From positions 2,356,001 through 2,420,000 of the forward strand of contig NZ_OZ245757.1 in NCBI RefSeq assembly GCF_965227505.1: a stretch of DNA of 64,000 nucleotides, read 5' to 3'. How positions within the stretch are numbered: the first letter of the stretch is position 1; every line of letters starts with the position of its first letter. A program made the position numbers and the translations under genes. This document shows, in pieces, positions 50,219 through 57,442 of this stretch. The notes beneath the pieces are model-generated. The model was not told where the DNA came from. It was given only the letters and a program-made list of their open reading frames with translations, and did not search any database. This DNA comes from Pelagibius sp965227505 (GTDB taxonomy: Bacteria; Pseudomonadota; Alphaproteobacteria; Kiloniellales; Kiloniellaceae).

Positions 50219-51316
50219 CTACGCCCAGACCTGGCGACGCTGGCGCAGCATGGTCTCCTCGAAGGAGCCCTGATAGGCGGCGGACTTGCGCACGAAGGCC
50301 ATGTAGGAGGCATGGACCTTCTGGGTGAGCGCGTCGGTGGCGCCGATTTCCTCGGCCACCTCCCGCGTCACTTCGCCGAGGCGGGCGACGATCTCTTCGG
50401 AGAAGCTGCGCAGTTCCACGTCGTAGTCTGCCAGCAGCGGGCCGAAGGCCTCGATGTTGTGGTAGGCGAAATCGGTCAGGGTCTCCTGCGCGGTCGCCGT
50501 GGCCGCGGCCTGGAAGATGGCCTTCAGGTCGTCCGGCAGGGCCTCGAACTTCGCCTTGTTGACGGTGATCTCCAGCCCGGGCCCGGGCTCATGGAAGGCC
50601 GGGGCGTAGTAGTACCGGGCGACCTTCTGCAGGCCGAAGGCGACGTCGTTCCAGGGGCCGATCCACTCCGCCGCGTCGATGGCGCCGGACTGCATGGAGG
50701 GCAGGATCTCGCCCGGCGGCAGCAGCACGACCACGGCGCCGATGCGCCGCATCACCTCGCCGCCGAGGCCGGCGATGCGGATCTTCAGGCCCTGCAGGTC
50801 CTCGACGGAATTGATCTCGCTCTTGAACCAGCCGCCCGCCTGCACACCGCTGGAGCCGGCGTAGAAGGGCTTCAGGCCGAAGTCGGCATAGACCTCGTCC
50901 CAGAGGTCCTGGCCGCCGCCGTAGGTCAGCCAGGCCGGCAGCTCGACGGCGTTGAGGCCGAAGGGCAGCGTGGTGAAGTAGTTGAAGGCCCGGGACTTGC
51001 CGACCCAGAAGTAGGGTGTGCCGTGCAGGATGTCGGCGGAACCCGACTGCACCGCATCGAAGCTCTCGAAGGGCGGCACCAGTTCGCCGGCGCCGAAGGT
51101 GCGGATCGTGATGCGCCCATCGCTCATCGCCATGACCCGCTGGGCGAAGCGCTCGGCATTGACGCCGACCCCCGGCGTGCCCTTGGGCCAGGGCATTACC
51201 ATGTTCCAGTCCACCCGGTCCTGGGCGATGGCCGGCGCGGCCAGGGTGGTCGATGCGGCAGCCGCCGCCCCGCCCGCCGCCAGACCGGCGCGCTTCATGA
51301 AGTTCCGGCGTTTCAT
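50219..51316 (-). CDS. TRAP transporter substrate-binding protein (orphan)
   Basis: A 365-residue periplasmic binding protein of the DctP family, resembling the TakP/mannitol-2508 group that binds 2-oxo acids. The start ATG at 51316 has GGAGGAG nine bases upstream. The N-terminus KRRNFMKRAGLAAGGAAAAA with APAIA cleavage is a twin-arginine-like signal. WPKGTPGVGVNAERFAQRVM and GLKIRIAGLGGEVMRRIGAV are the conserved ligand regions. No DctQ/DctM genes lie near: downstream are repeat A and the IS, upstream is the ecm-tail duplicate. The permease may be elsewhere, or may have been lost. Confidence 0.92.
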   Translation of the reverse strand: MKRRNFMKRAGLAAGGAAAAASTTLAAPAIAQDRVDWNMVMPWPKGTPGVGVNAERFAQRVMAMSDGRITIRTFGAGELVPPFESFDAVQSGSADILHGTPYFWVGKSRAFNYFTTLPFGLNAVELPAWLTYGGGQDLWDEVYADFGLKPFYAGSSGVQAGGWFKSEINSVEDLQGLKIRIAGLGGEVMRRIGAVVVLLPPGEILPSMQSGAIDAAEWIGPWNDVAFGLQKVARYYYAPAFHEPGPGLEITVNKAKFEALPDDLKAIFQAAATATAQETLTDFAYHNIEAFGPLLADYDVELRSFSEEIVARLGEVTREVAEEIGATDALTQKVHASYMAFVRKSAAYQGSFEETMLRQRRQVWA

Positions 51317-51879
51317 TCTCTTGTTCTCCTCCCAACAAAGCTGCCTGCGCGGCCTCATCCTGTGCCCGCGCAGTGGTAATTTGCCGGGAGCCTAGCGGCC
51401 TCGCCCGGAAAACGCCACTGGCTGCTTACAGATGCAGCGGACCTGCAGGCTCTCACTCTCGTCACGTCAGGACTTGAGCCGAGGGTCCATGGGGCCGCAC
51501 GCTGCGACCTCTATTGGAAGGCTTCGGTCCTGCCTTTGCCATGGATGCTGGGGTCAGGCCCGAACATGACGATGGTTGGCGTCAGAACCGGAGGAGTGCG
51601 CACCGGCGCGCCCTGGGCCGCTTCCTGGCGCCAAGCCGCTTCCTGCGTCGTGCGCTCGACGATGTCGGCGAAAATGACGGTGCAGTCCTCGTTCCCGGGG
51701 GAGAAAGCGGCGCGGTTGCCGGTCGAAAAGCGCGCGCTATCCAATGGACCTGGCCAGGGGGATGGCCGCCTTGCCTTGATCCGGATCAAAGACCACAGCC
51801 CGCCCTGACCCCAGGCTGTTGGCTCGTCATCAGAGGACACCTCCCTGGTGACCCGAAAGCCCAGGCGCGCAAAGGACTC
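51317..51879. other. 563-base gap holding a duplicated repeat plus ecm-tail segment (copy B)
   Basis: No intact gene. The stretch 51437-51722 is a diverged direct copy of 52877-53140. It starts with GCGGACCTGCAGGC, contains the palindromic repeat unit (51459-51575), and continues into sequence matching the 3' end of the ecm gene (GCCGCTTCCTGCGTCGTGCG and GACGATGTCGGCG). Read on the minus strand it still spells FADIVERTTQEAA beside ecm's LADIVEIVDRTTQEAA. Copy B has an extra 18-nt tandem duplication of GCCGCTTCCTG and a 9-nt deletion. Confidence 0.85.
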
Positions 51880-52260
51880 ATGGCCGCATCACGCCTCCGG
51901 ACCCTTACCACTTGGCTCGCCGCCCTGGCGCTCAGCCTCCAGGCGCTGATCCCCCTCGGCCCGGCGATCTCCCTGCCCGGCACTGCCGAGCCGATCGTCA
52001 TCTGCAGCGCCCTTGGCTTCAAAACCATCTACGTGACGTTCGAGCCGGAGCAACCGGCAGAACAGGTGCCCTCACACGCCGAAGAGTCCTGCCCCGTCTG
52101 TCTCAGCATGACAGCGGTGGGCCTTCACCCGCCGGCCGAAGGCTCTGCATTGCGCTACGGCACTCCGGCAGGCCCGGACGACGCAGCAAACTGCGCTTTC
52201 CAGCCGCACCCGATGCATTTGCTCATGGGAATCTTTGCCAGGCCGCCGCCGTCTGCCTGA
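51880..52260 (+). CDS. DUF2946-like small exported protein
   Basis: A 126-residue protein. The ATG at 51880 has AAGGA close upstream. An N-terminal hydrophobic segment (about 11-30, TTWLAALALSLQALIPLGPA) is followed by PIVICSALGFKTIYV and EESCPVCLSMTAVG, the cysteine arrangement of the DUF2946 family (a hydrophobic leader, a Val-Ile-Cys, then Cys-Pro-x-Cys). Such proteins often sit with copper-handling or TonB genes, suggesting metal binding, but no copper gene is adjacent here. It is 105 bases upstream of the DsrE-like gene on the same strand. Confidence 0.75.
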   Translation: MAASRLRTLTTWLAALALSLQALIPLGPAISLPGTAEPIVICSALGFKTIYVTFEPEQPAEQVPSHAEESCPVCLSMTAVGLHPPAEGSALRYGTPAGPDDAANCAFQPHPMHLLMGIFARPPPSA

Positions 52261-52365
52261 GCAAGCTGTCCAGTACACCACCGCCAATACACCACCAAAT
52301 GATGCCGCTGCCGGTTCCGCAGGAACCCAAAGCCCTGGCTCCATGAGACAAAAAGGTCGATTCCA

Positions 52366-52821
52366 ATGCTGAAGCTCAGATCCCTGTTTGCCGTCCTCAC
52401 CCTTGCCCTGGCGCTGACTCTGGCCCAGGGGCAACAGCCCGCCGATGCCGCCGATACCAAGCCAGGTCTCTTCGTGAACCTGACCACCGACGATACCTGG
52501 AGCGCCACCAAGGCGATCATGTTCGCCCACCAGAAGGCGCTGAAGAACGGACTCTCCCCGGTGGTTGTCTGGCTGAACGTTCAGGGGATCTATCTGGCCG
52601 ACGCCAAGCGGCCCTCCCCCACCCACGGCCTGATGAAAGACAACCTGCACGAAATGCTGCAGGCCTTCATGCAGGACGGCGGCATCGTCTATGCCTGTCA
52701 GGCCTGCTCCGCGGCGGCTGGGCTGGTCCAGACCGACTTCATCGATGGTGTCCAGATGGGTAACCAGGAAGCCATCCTCGGCCTGCTGGCAGACCCCAAG
52801 GTGAAGACCCTGGCGTGGTAG
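52366..52821 (+). CDS. Exported DsrE/F-like family protein
   Basis: A 151-residue protein with a signal peptide (about 1-29, LFAVLTLALALTLAQG, cleavage near ADAADT) and a DsrE-like fold: LFVNLTTDDTWSATKAIMFA, HQKALKNGLSPVVVWLNV, MLQAFMQDGGIVYACQACSA, and MGNQEAILGLLADPKVKTLA. The Cys-x-x-Cys in YACQACS is the probable redox or sulfur/metal site. DsrE-type proteins relay sulfur in the cytoplasm, but this one is exported. It likely forms a unit with the DUF2946-like gene, and both Cys-rich exported proteins suggest thiol or metal handling. A terminator hairpin follows. Confidence 0.82.
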   Translation: MLKLRSLFAVLTLALALTLAQGQQPADAADTKPGLFVNLTTDDTWSATKAIMFAHQKALKNGLSPVVVWLNVQGIYLADAKRPSPTHGLMKDNLHEMLQAFMQDGGIVYACQACSAAAGLVQTDFIDGVQMGNQEAILGLLADPKVKTLAW

Positions 52822-52844
52822 CCTTTAGAAGATGAAGGGCCTTG

Positions 52845-52869
52845 AAGGGGCCGGCCCGACCGGCCCTTT
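52845..52869 (+). terminator. Rho-independent-type terminator after the DsrE-like gene
   Basis: AAGGGGCCGG pairs with CCGGCCCTT around CCCGA, with one bulged G, 24 bases after the DsrE stop. A short T-run (CTTTC) completes it. Confidence 0.7.
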
Positions 52870-52876
52870 CCGCGTT

Positions 52877-53041
52877 GCGGACTTGCAGGCTTCCACTCTT
52901 GTCACGTCAGGACTTGATCCGAGGGTCCATGGGGCCACACGCTGGGACCCTGCCGCAGAGATTCGGGTGCGCCGCTGCCATGGATGCTCGGGTCAAGCCC
53001 AAGCATGACGATGGTTGGCGTAAGAACCGAAGTGGCGCGCG
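52877..53041. repeat. Palindromic repeat copy C, parent of the ecm-tail duplication
   Basis: The unit runs from GCGGACTTGCAGGC (52877) through GTCACGTCAGGACTTGATCC, GGATGCTCGGGTCAAGCCC and GACGATGGTTGGCG to the ecm stop codon at 53042. Its sequence and right-hand flank match copy B at 51437-51722. Confidence 0.85.
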
Positions 53042-55090
53042 CTAAGCCGCTTCCTGGGTCGTGCGGTCGACGATCTCGACGATGTCGGCGAGGATGGCGG
53101 TGAGGTCGTAGTCCTTGGGGGTGTAGACGGCAGCGACGCCGGCGGCCTTCAGGGCCGCCTCGTCCTCCGGCGGGATGATGCCGCCGGCGATCAGCGGCAC
53201 GCGGGTGAGGCCCGCCTTGGCCATGCGCTCCTGCACCTCGGTCACCAGGGCGACGTGGGAGCCGGAGAGGATCGACAGGCCGATGACGTGGACCCCCTCC
53301 TCCAGGGCCGCGCCGACGATCTGGCCGGGGGTCAGGCGGATGCCCTCGTAGACCACCTCGAAGCCGGTGTCGCGGGCGCGCACGGCGATCTGCTCGGCGC
53401 CGTTGGAATGGCCGTCGAGGCCCGGCTTGCCGACCAGCATCTTCAGGCGCCGCCCGAGCCGGGCGGAGACCGCCTCCACCCGTGCCCGTACGGACGACAG
53501 GCCGTCTTCGTCCTCCAAGGCTGCCGAGGTGGCGCCGCCGACGCCGGTGGGGGCGCGGTATTCGCCGAAGACCTTGCGCAGGGTCTCGGCCCACTCGCCG
53601 GTGGTGATCCCGGCATGGGCGCAGGCGATGGAGGGTTCCATGATGTTGGCGCCCTCGCGCGCGGCCGTTTCCAGCGCAGTCAGGGCCTGCGCCGCCGCAT
53701 CCTGGTCGCGCGCCGCGCGCCAGGCGGTGAGGCCTTCGATCTGTGCCGTCTCGGCCGCCGGATCGGGCGCCATGAAGCCGCCATCGGCGCCCGCGGTCAG
53801 CGGCGAGGGCTCGCTTTCCTGGTAAGCGTTCACGCCGACCACGGTCTGTTCGCCTGACTCGATGGCTTCCAGCCGCCGCGCCGCGCTTTCGACCAGCCGC
53901 TCCTTCATGTAGGCGTTTTCGACGGCAGCGATGGCCCCGCCCATGTCGTCGATGCGGGCCAGTTCCGCCCGCGCCTCGGCCTTCAGGTCCTCCACCTTGG
54001 CGGCGATCACCGTCGAGCCCTCGAAGATGTCGGCGTACTCCAAGAGGTCGGTCTCGAAGGCGAGGATCTGCTGCAGGCGCAGGGACCACTGCTGATCCCA
54101 GGGCCGCGGCAGGCCGAGCGCCTCGTTCCAGGCCGGCAGCTGTACGGCGCGCGCCCGCGCGTCCTTGGAGAGCGTCACCGCCAGGGTCTCCAGCAGGATG
54201 CGGTAGACGTTGTTCTCCGGCTGCTGTTCGGTGAGGCCCAGGGAGTTCACCTGCACGCCGTAGCGGAAGCGCCGGAACTTCGGCTCCTCGATACCGTAAC
54301 GTTCCCGGCAGATCTCGTCCCAGAGCTGGGTGAAGGCGCGCATCTTGCAGAGCTCGGTGACGAAGCGCAGGCCGGCGTTGACGAAGAAGGAGATGCGCCC
54401 AACGACGCGGGGAAAGTCCTCCTCCGGCACCTGGCCGGAGGTGCGCACCGTATCCAGCACCGCCGTTGCGGTGGCCAGCGCATAGGCCAGTTCCTGTACC
54501 GGCGTCGCGCCCGCTTCCTGCAGGTGATAGGAGCAGACGTTGGTGGGGTTCCACTTCGGCACCTCGCGGTAGGCGAAGGCGATGACGTCGGAGATGAGCT
54601 TCAGGGAGGGTTCCGGCGGGAAGATGTAGGTCCCGCGGGAGAGGTACTCCTTGATGATGTCGTTCTGCACCGTGCCCGTCAGGTCGGCGCGCGCCACGCC
54701 CTGTTTCTCGGCGCAGGCGATGTAGAGCGCCAGCAGCCAGGGGGCGGTGGCGTTGATGGTCATGGAGGTGTTCATGCGCTCCAGCGGGATCTCCGCAAAG
54801 AGCTTCTCCATGTCGCCCAGGTGGCTGACCGGCACCCCGACCTTGCCCACCTCCCCGCGCGCCAGCGCATGATCCGAATCGTAGCCGGTCTGGGTCGGCA
54901 GGTCGAAGGCCACCGAGAGTCCGGTCTGGCCCCGCGCCAGGTTCTTGCGGTAGAGCGCGTTGGAGGCCGCCGCCGTGGAATGGCCGGCATAGGTGCGAAT
55001 CAGCCAGGGCCGGTCGCGCTGCGGCGCCCCCGGTTCCGCGGTTTGGCCCGAAGTCTTGCCGGACGCCTTGTCTTGCGCCTGATCGCTCAT
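53042..55090 (-). CDS. ecm: Ethylmalonyl-CoA mutase (coenzyme B12-dependent, MeaA type)
   Basis: A 682-residue acyl-CoA mutase that converts (2R)-ethylmalonyl-CoA to (2S)-methylsuccinyl-CoA in the ethylmalonyl-CoA pathway. It follows the single-chain MeaA/Ecm pattern: PWLIRTYAGHSTAAASNALY at the N-terminus, FDLPTQTGYDSDHALARGEV, then MNTSMTINATAPWLLALYIA, and TEQQPENNVYRI. The C-terminal B12 domain has GKPGLDGHSNGAEQIAVRAR (His ligand of cobalt, near residue 560), LSILSGSH and AGGIIPPED. It is divergent from ccr. A start 8 codons further up is possible, but the ATG at 55090 is preferred. Confidence 0.95.
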   Translation of the reverse strand: MSDQAQDKASGKTSGQTAEPGAPQRDRPWLIRTYAGHSTAAASNALYRKNLARGQTGLSVAFDLPTQTGYDSDHALARGEVGKVGVPVSHLGDMEKLFAEIPLERMNTSMTINATAPWLLALYIACAEKQGVARADLTGTVQNDIIKEYLSRGTYIFPPEPSLKLISDVIAFAYREVPKWNPTNVCSYHLQEAGATPVQELAYALATATAVLDTVRTSGQVPEEDFPRVVGRISFFVNAGLRFVTELCKMRAFTQLWDEICRERYGIEEPKFRRFRYGVQVNSLGLTEQQPENNVYRILLETLAVTLSKDARARAVQLPAWNEALGLPRPWDQQWSLRLQQILAFETDLLEYADIFEGSTVIAAKVEDLKAEARAELARIDDMGGAIAAVENAYMKERLVESAARRLEAIESGEQTVVGVNAYQESEPSPLTAGADGGFMAPDPAAETAQIEGLTAWRAARDQDAAAQALTALETAAREGANIMEPSIACAHAGITTGEWAETLRKVFGEYRAPTGVGGATSAALEDEDGLSSVRARVEAVSARLGRRLKMLVGKPGLDGHSNGAEQIAVRARDTGFEVVYEGIRLTPGQIVGAALEEGVHVIGLSILSGSHVALVTEVQERMAKAGLTRVPLIAGGIIPPEDEAALKAAGVAAVYTPKDYDLTAILADIVEIVDRTTQEAA

Positions 55091-55549
55091 CTTGCCACCC
55101 ATTTCTGCCCTCATTTTCCGACAGGGCCCGCCCGCTGCGGTCTGGTAAGTTTATCCCATCGCTGCACTGCACCAAAGGGGCCAGATTGGGCGAACTTAAG
55201 TTATCATCTTCCTATTTAAAACCCTAAAACGACAGATCGTTACGAATATTATACGAAATATGTACATATCATCCGTTTTGTGCGTTGCAATATGAGACTC
55301 GAGAGGCTAAGAGTCTGGCCAGGGGGGCGCTCTGAGCGGATCTCCCGGGCGGAATTTCCCGCCGGGGTCCGGCGTTTTCTATGGGCAGGCGCAGCAACGA
55401 CGGCCCATTGAACCGCCCGGCGAGCAGCCCAGTCAGAGGCCCGGTGAAGGGCCCAGCGAAAGGCCCGGTGAACGGCGCAATGAACGATACCCGGGGGGCG
55501 GGCGCCGCCGTCCGGCCGCCACGGCAGAGATCAAGAGGAGGGTGAGCGC
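55091..55549. promoter_or_regulatory. Divergent ecm/ccr control region
   Basis: A 459-base region between divergently transcribed ecm and ccr. It is AT-rich at about 55195-55290, with direct repeats TACGAATAT and TACGAAATAT (55241-55260), a perfect 12-bp palindrome ATATGTACATAT at 55258-55269, and an inverted pair AGACTC/GAGTCT at 55295-55316. These are candidate operators for a shared regulator. The part 55425-55490 has a 12-nt periodic repeat (GGCCCGGTGAA type) just before the ccr leader. No coding content was recognised. Confidence 0.6.
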
Positions 55550-56845
55550 ATGGCTGAAGTGCTCGAAACGACAGAGGGCAGCGGACCGCAGGAATCGCAG
55601 CGGCCGGTGAAGGACCTTTACGAGGTCGGCGAGATTCCGCCGCTGGGCCACGTCCCCAAACAGATGTACGGCTGGCTGATCCGCCGCGAGCGTCACGGCG
55701 AGCCGGAAAAGGCCATGCAGGTCGAGGTGGTGGACACCCCGGACCTCGACAGCCACGAAGTGCTGGTCATGGTGATGGCCGCCGGCGTCAACTACAACGG
55801 CGTCTGGGCCGGCCTCGGCGTGCCGATCTCCCCCTTCGACGTCCACAAGGCGCCCTACCACATCGCCGGTTCGGATGCCGCGGGCGTCGTCTGGGCCGTC
55901 GGTTCCAAGGTAAAGCGCTGGAAGGTCGGCGACGAAGTCGTGGTGCACTGCAACCAGGATGACGGCGACGACGAGGAGTGCAACGGCGGCGACCCGATGT
56001 TCTCCACCTCCCAGCGCATCTGGGGCTACGAGACGCCAGACGGCTCCTTCGGGCAATTCTGCCGGGTGCAGGACCGCCAGTTGATGGCCCGCCCGCGCCA
56101 CCTGACCTGGGAGGAGAGCGCCTGCTACACCCTGACGCTCGCCACCGCCTACCGCATGCTCTTCGGCCACCGCCCGCACATCCTGCGGCCCGGTCACAAC
56201 GTGCTGGTCTGGGGTGCCTCGGGCGGCCTCGGCTCCATGGCGATCCAGCTGATCGCCACCGCCGGCGCCAACGCCATCGGCGTCATCTCCGATGAAGACA
56301 AGCGCGACTTCGTCATGTCGCTGGGCGCCAAGGGGGTCATCAACCGCAAGGACTTCGACTGCTGGGGCCAGCTTCCCCCCGTCAACGGCGAGGGTTTCGG
56401 CGACTACATGCGCAAGTGCCGCGCCTTCGGCAAGGCGATCTGGGAGATCACCGGCAAGGGCAACGACGTCGACTTCGTCTTCGAGCATCCGGGCGAGGCG
56501 ACCTTCCCGGTGAGCTGCTTCGTCGTGAAGCGCGGCGGCATGGTGGTGTTCTGCGCCGGCACCACCGGCTTCAACATCACCTTCGACGCCCGCTTCGTGT
56601 GGATGCGCCAGAAGCGCATCCAGGGCAGCCACTTCGCCAACCTGATGCAGGCCAGCCAGGCCAATGCCCTGATGGTGGAGCGGCGCATCGACCCCTGCAT
56701 GTCGGAGGTCTTCGCCTGGCGCGACATCCCGCGCGCCCACACCAAGATGATGAACAACGAGCACAAGCCGGGCAACATGGCGGTGCTGGTGCAGGCCAAA
56801 CGGCCCGGCCTGCGCACCCTGGAAGACGCGGCGGCGGAGGAGTAG
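55550..56845 (+). CDS. ccr: Crotonyl-CoA carboxylase/reductase
   Basis: A 431-residue medium-chain dehydrogenase/reductase that reductively carboxylates crotonyl-CoA with NADPH and CO2 to ethylmalonyl-CoA. The start has GGAGGG eight bases upstream. Family features: VPKQMYGWLIRRERHGEP, NYNGVWAGLGVPISPFDVHK, SQRIWGYETPDGSFGQF, the NADPH loop WGASGGLGSMAIQLIATAGA and GSHFANLMQASQAN. The Asn in NYNGVW (residue 81) and a His (about 361) look like the reported CO2-pocket residues; this correspondence should be aligned. It is divergent from ecm and heads a ccr-ridA-mcd run. Confidence 0.97.
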   Translation: MAEVLETTEGSGPQESQRPVKDLYEVGEIPPLGHVPKQMYGWLIRRERHGEPEKAMQVEVVDTPDLDSHEVLVMVMAAGVNYNGVWAGLGVPISPFDVHKAPYHIAGSDAAGVVWAVGSKVKRWKVGDEVVVHCNQDDGDDEECNGGDPMFSTSQRIWGYETPDGSFGQFCRVQDRQLMARPRHLTWEESACYTLTLATAYRMLFGHRPHILRPGHNVLVWGASGGLGSMAIQLIATAGANAIGVISDEDKRDFVMSLGAKGVINRKDFDCWGQLPPVNGEGFGDYMRKCRAFGKAIWEITGKGNDVDFVFEHPGEATFPVSCFVVKRGGMVVFCAGTTGFNITFDARFVWMRQKRIQGSHFANLMQASQANALMVERRIDPCMSEVFAWRDIPRAHTKMMNNEHKPGNMAVLVQAKRPGLRTLEDAAAEE

Positions 56846-56886
56846 GATTTGCGGCCCCTGAGACACACGCAAAGAGGGCCGCGACC

Positions 56887-57276
56887 ATGCCTGATCTCGA
56901 AACCTTCCGCACCGACGCGGTCCCGGCGGAGCTGCCGTTCTCGGCGGCTCTGCGGGCCGGCGGTTTCGTCTTCACCTCCGGCCAGATCGGCAACATCGCC
57001 GGCGAGATGAAACTGGTGGAGGGCGGCATCAAGGCCGAGGGCCAGCAGGCGCTGGAACACCTGCGCGCCGCCCTGGAGGCCGCCGGCTCCTCCCTCGACC
57101 GCGTCGTGAAGTGCACCGTGTTCTTCACCGATATGAAGGACTTCCAGCCTTTCAACGACGTCTACCGGGAGTTCTTCGGCGGCCACCTGCCGGCGCGCTC
57201 CGGCGTCGAGGTGAAGGGCCTGGCGCTCGGCGCCCGCGTCGAAATCGAATGCATCGCTTTGGCGGGGAAGGGTTAG
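56887..57276 (+). CDS. RidA/YjgF-family protein
   Basis: A 129-residue small trimeric-type protein of the RidA family. Family blocks are PFSAALRAGGFVFTSGQIGN, IKAEGQQALEHLRAALEAAG, VVKCTVFFTDMKDFQPFNDV and EFFGGHLPARSGVEVKGLAL, with the conserved Arg and a late Glu (VEIECIALAGKG). RidA proteins hydrolyse reactive enamines/imines; some act on other intermediates. It sits 41 bases after ccr and before mcd, so it may protect or service a pathway intermediate (inference). RBS AGAGGG is present. Confidence 0.92.
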   Translation: MPDLETFRTDAVPAELPFSAALRAGGFVFTSGQIGNIAGEMKLVEGGIKAEGQQALEHLRAALEAAGSSLDRVVKCTVFFTDMKDFQPFNDVYREFFGGHLPARSGVEVKGLALGARVEIECIALAGKG

Positions 57277-57292
57277 GTCGGTGCGGGTGCGA

Positions 57293-57392
57293 CACCCTTC
57301 GAGATGCGCTCTGGCGAGCACTCCTCAGGGTGAGGATCAAGGGAAGACCTCATGCTGAGGAGGCCGCGCAGCGGTCGTCTCGAAGCATGAAC
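57293..57392. repeat. Intergenic palindromic repeat (CTTCGAGA/TCTCGAAG type)
   Basis: An element of about 100 bp between ridA and mcd with 8-bp inverted ends CTTCGAGA (57297-57304) and TCTCGAAG (57378-57385) and the internal parts CTCCTCAGGGTGAGG and CCTCATGCTGAGGAGG. This is a known type of alphaproteobacterial repeat. It lies in a 166-base gap inside the pathway operon and might partly terminate or process the transcript. Confidence 0.8.
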
Positions 57393-57442
57393 GTTGGTGG
57401 TTTCAAAAGACGGGCTGAACGACAACACTGAAGAGGGTGACG

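Noticed and set aside
52902..55175. A 757-codon minus-strand frame overlapping ecm
   Set aside because: It is a second frame of the same strand, Arg/Gly/Pro-rich, while the ecm frame has full domain matches.
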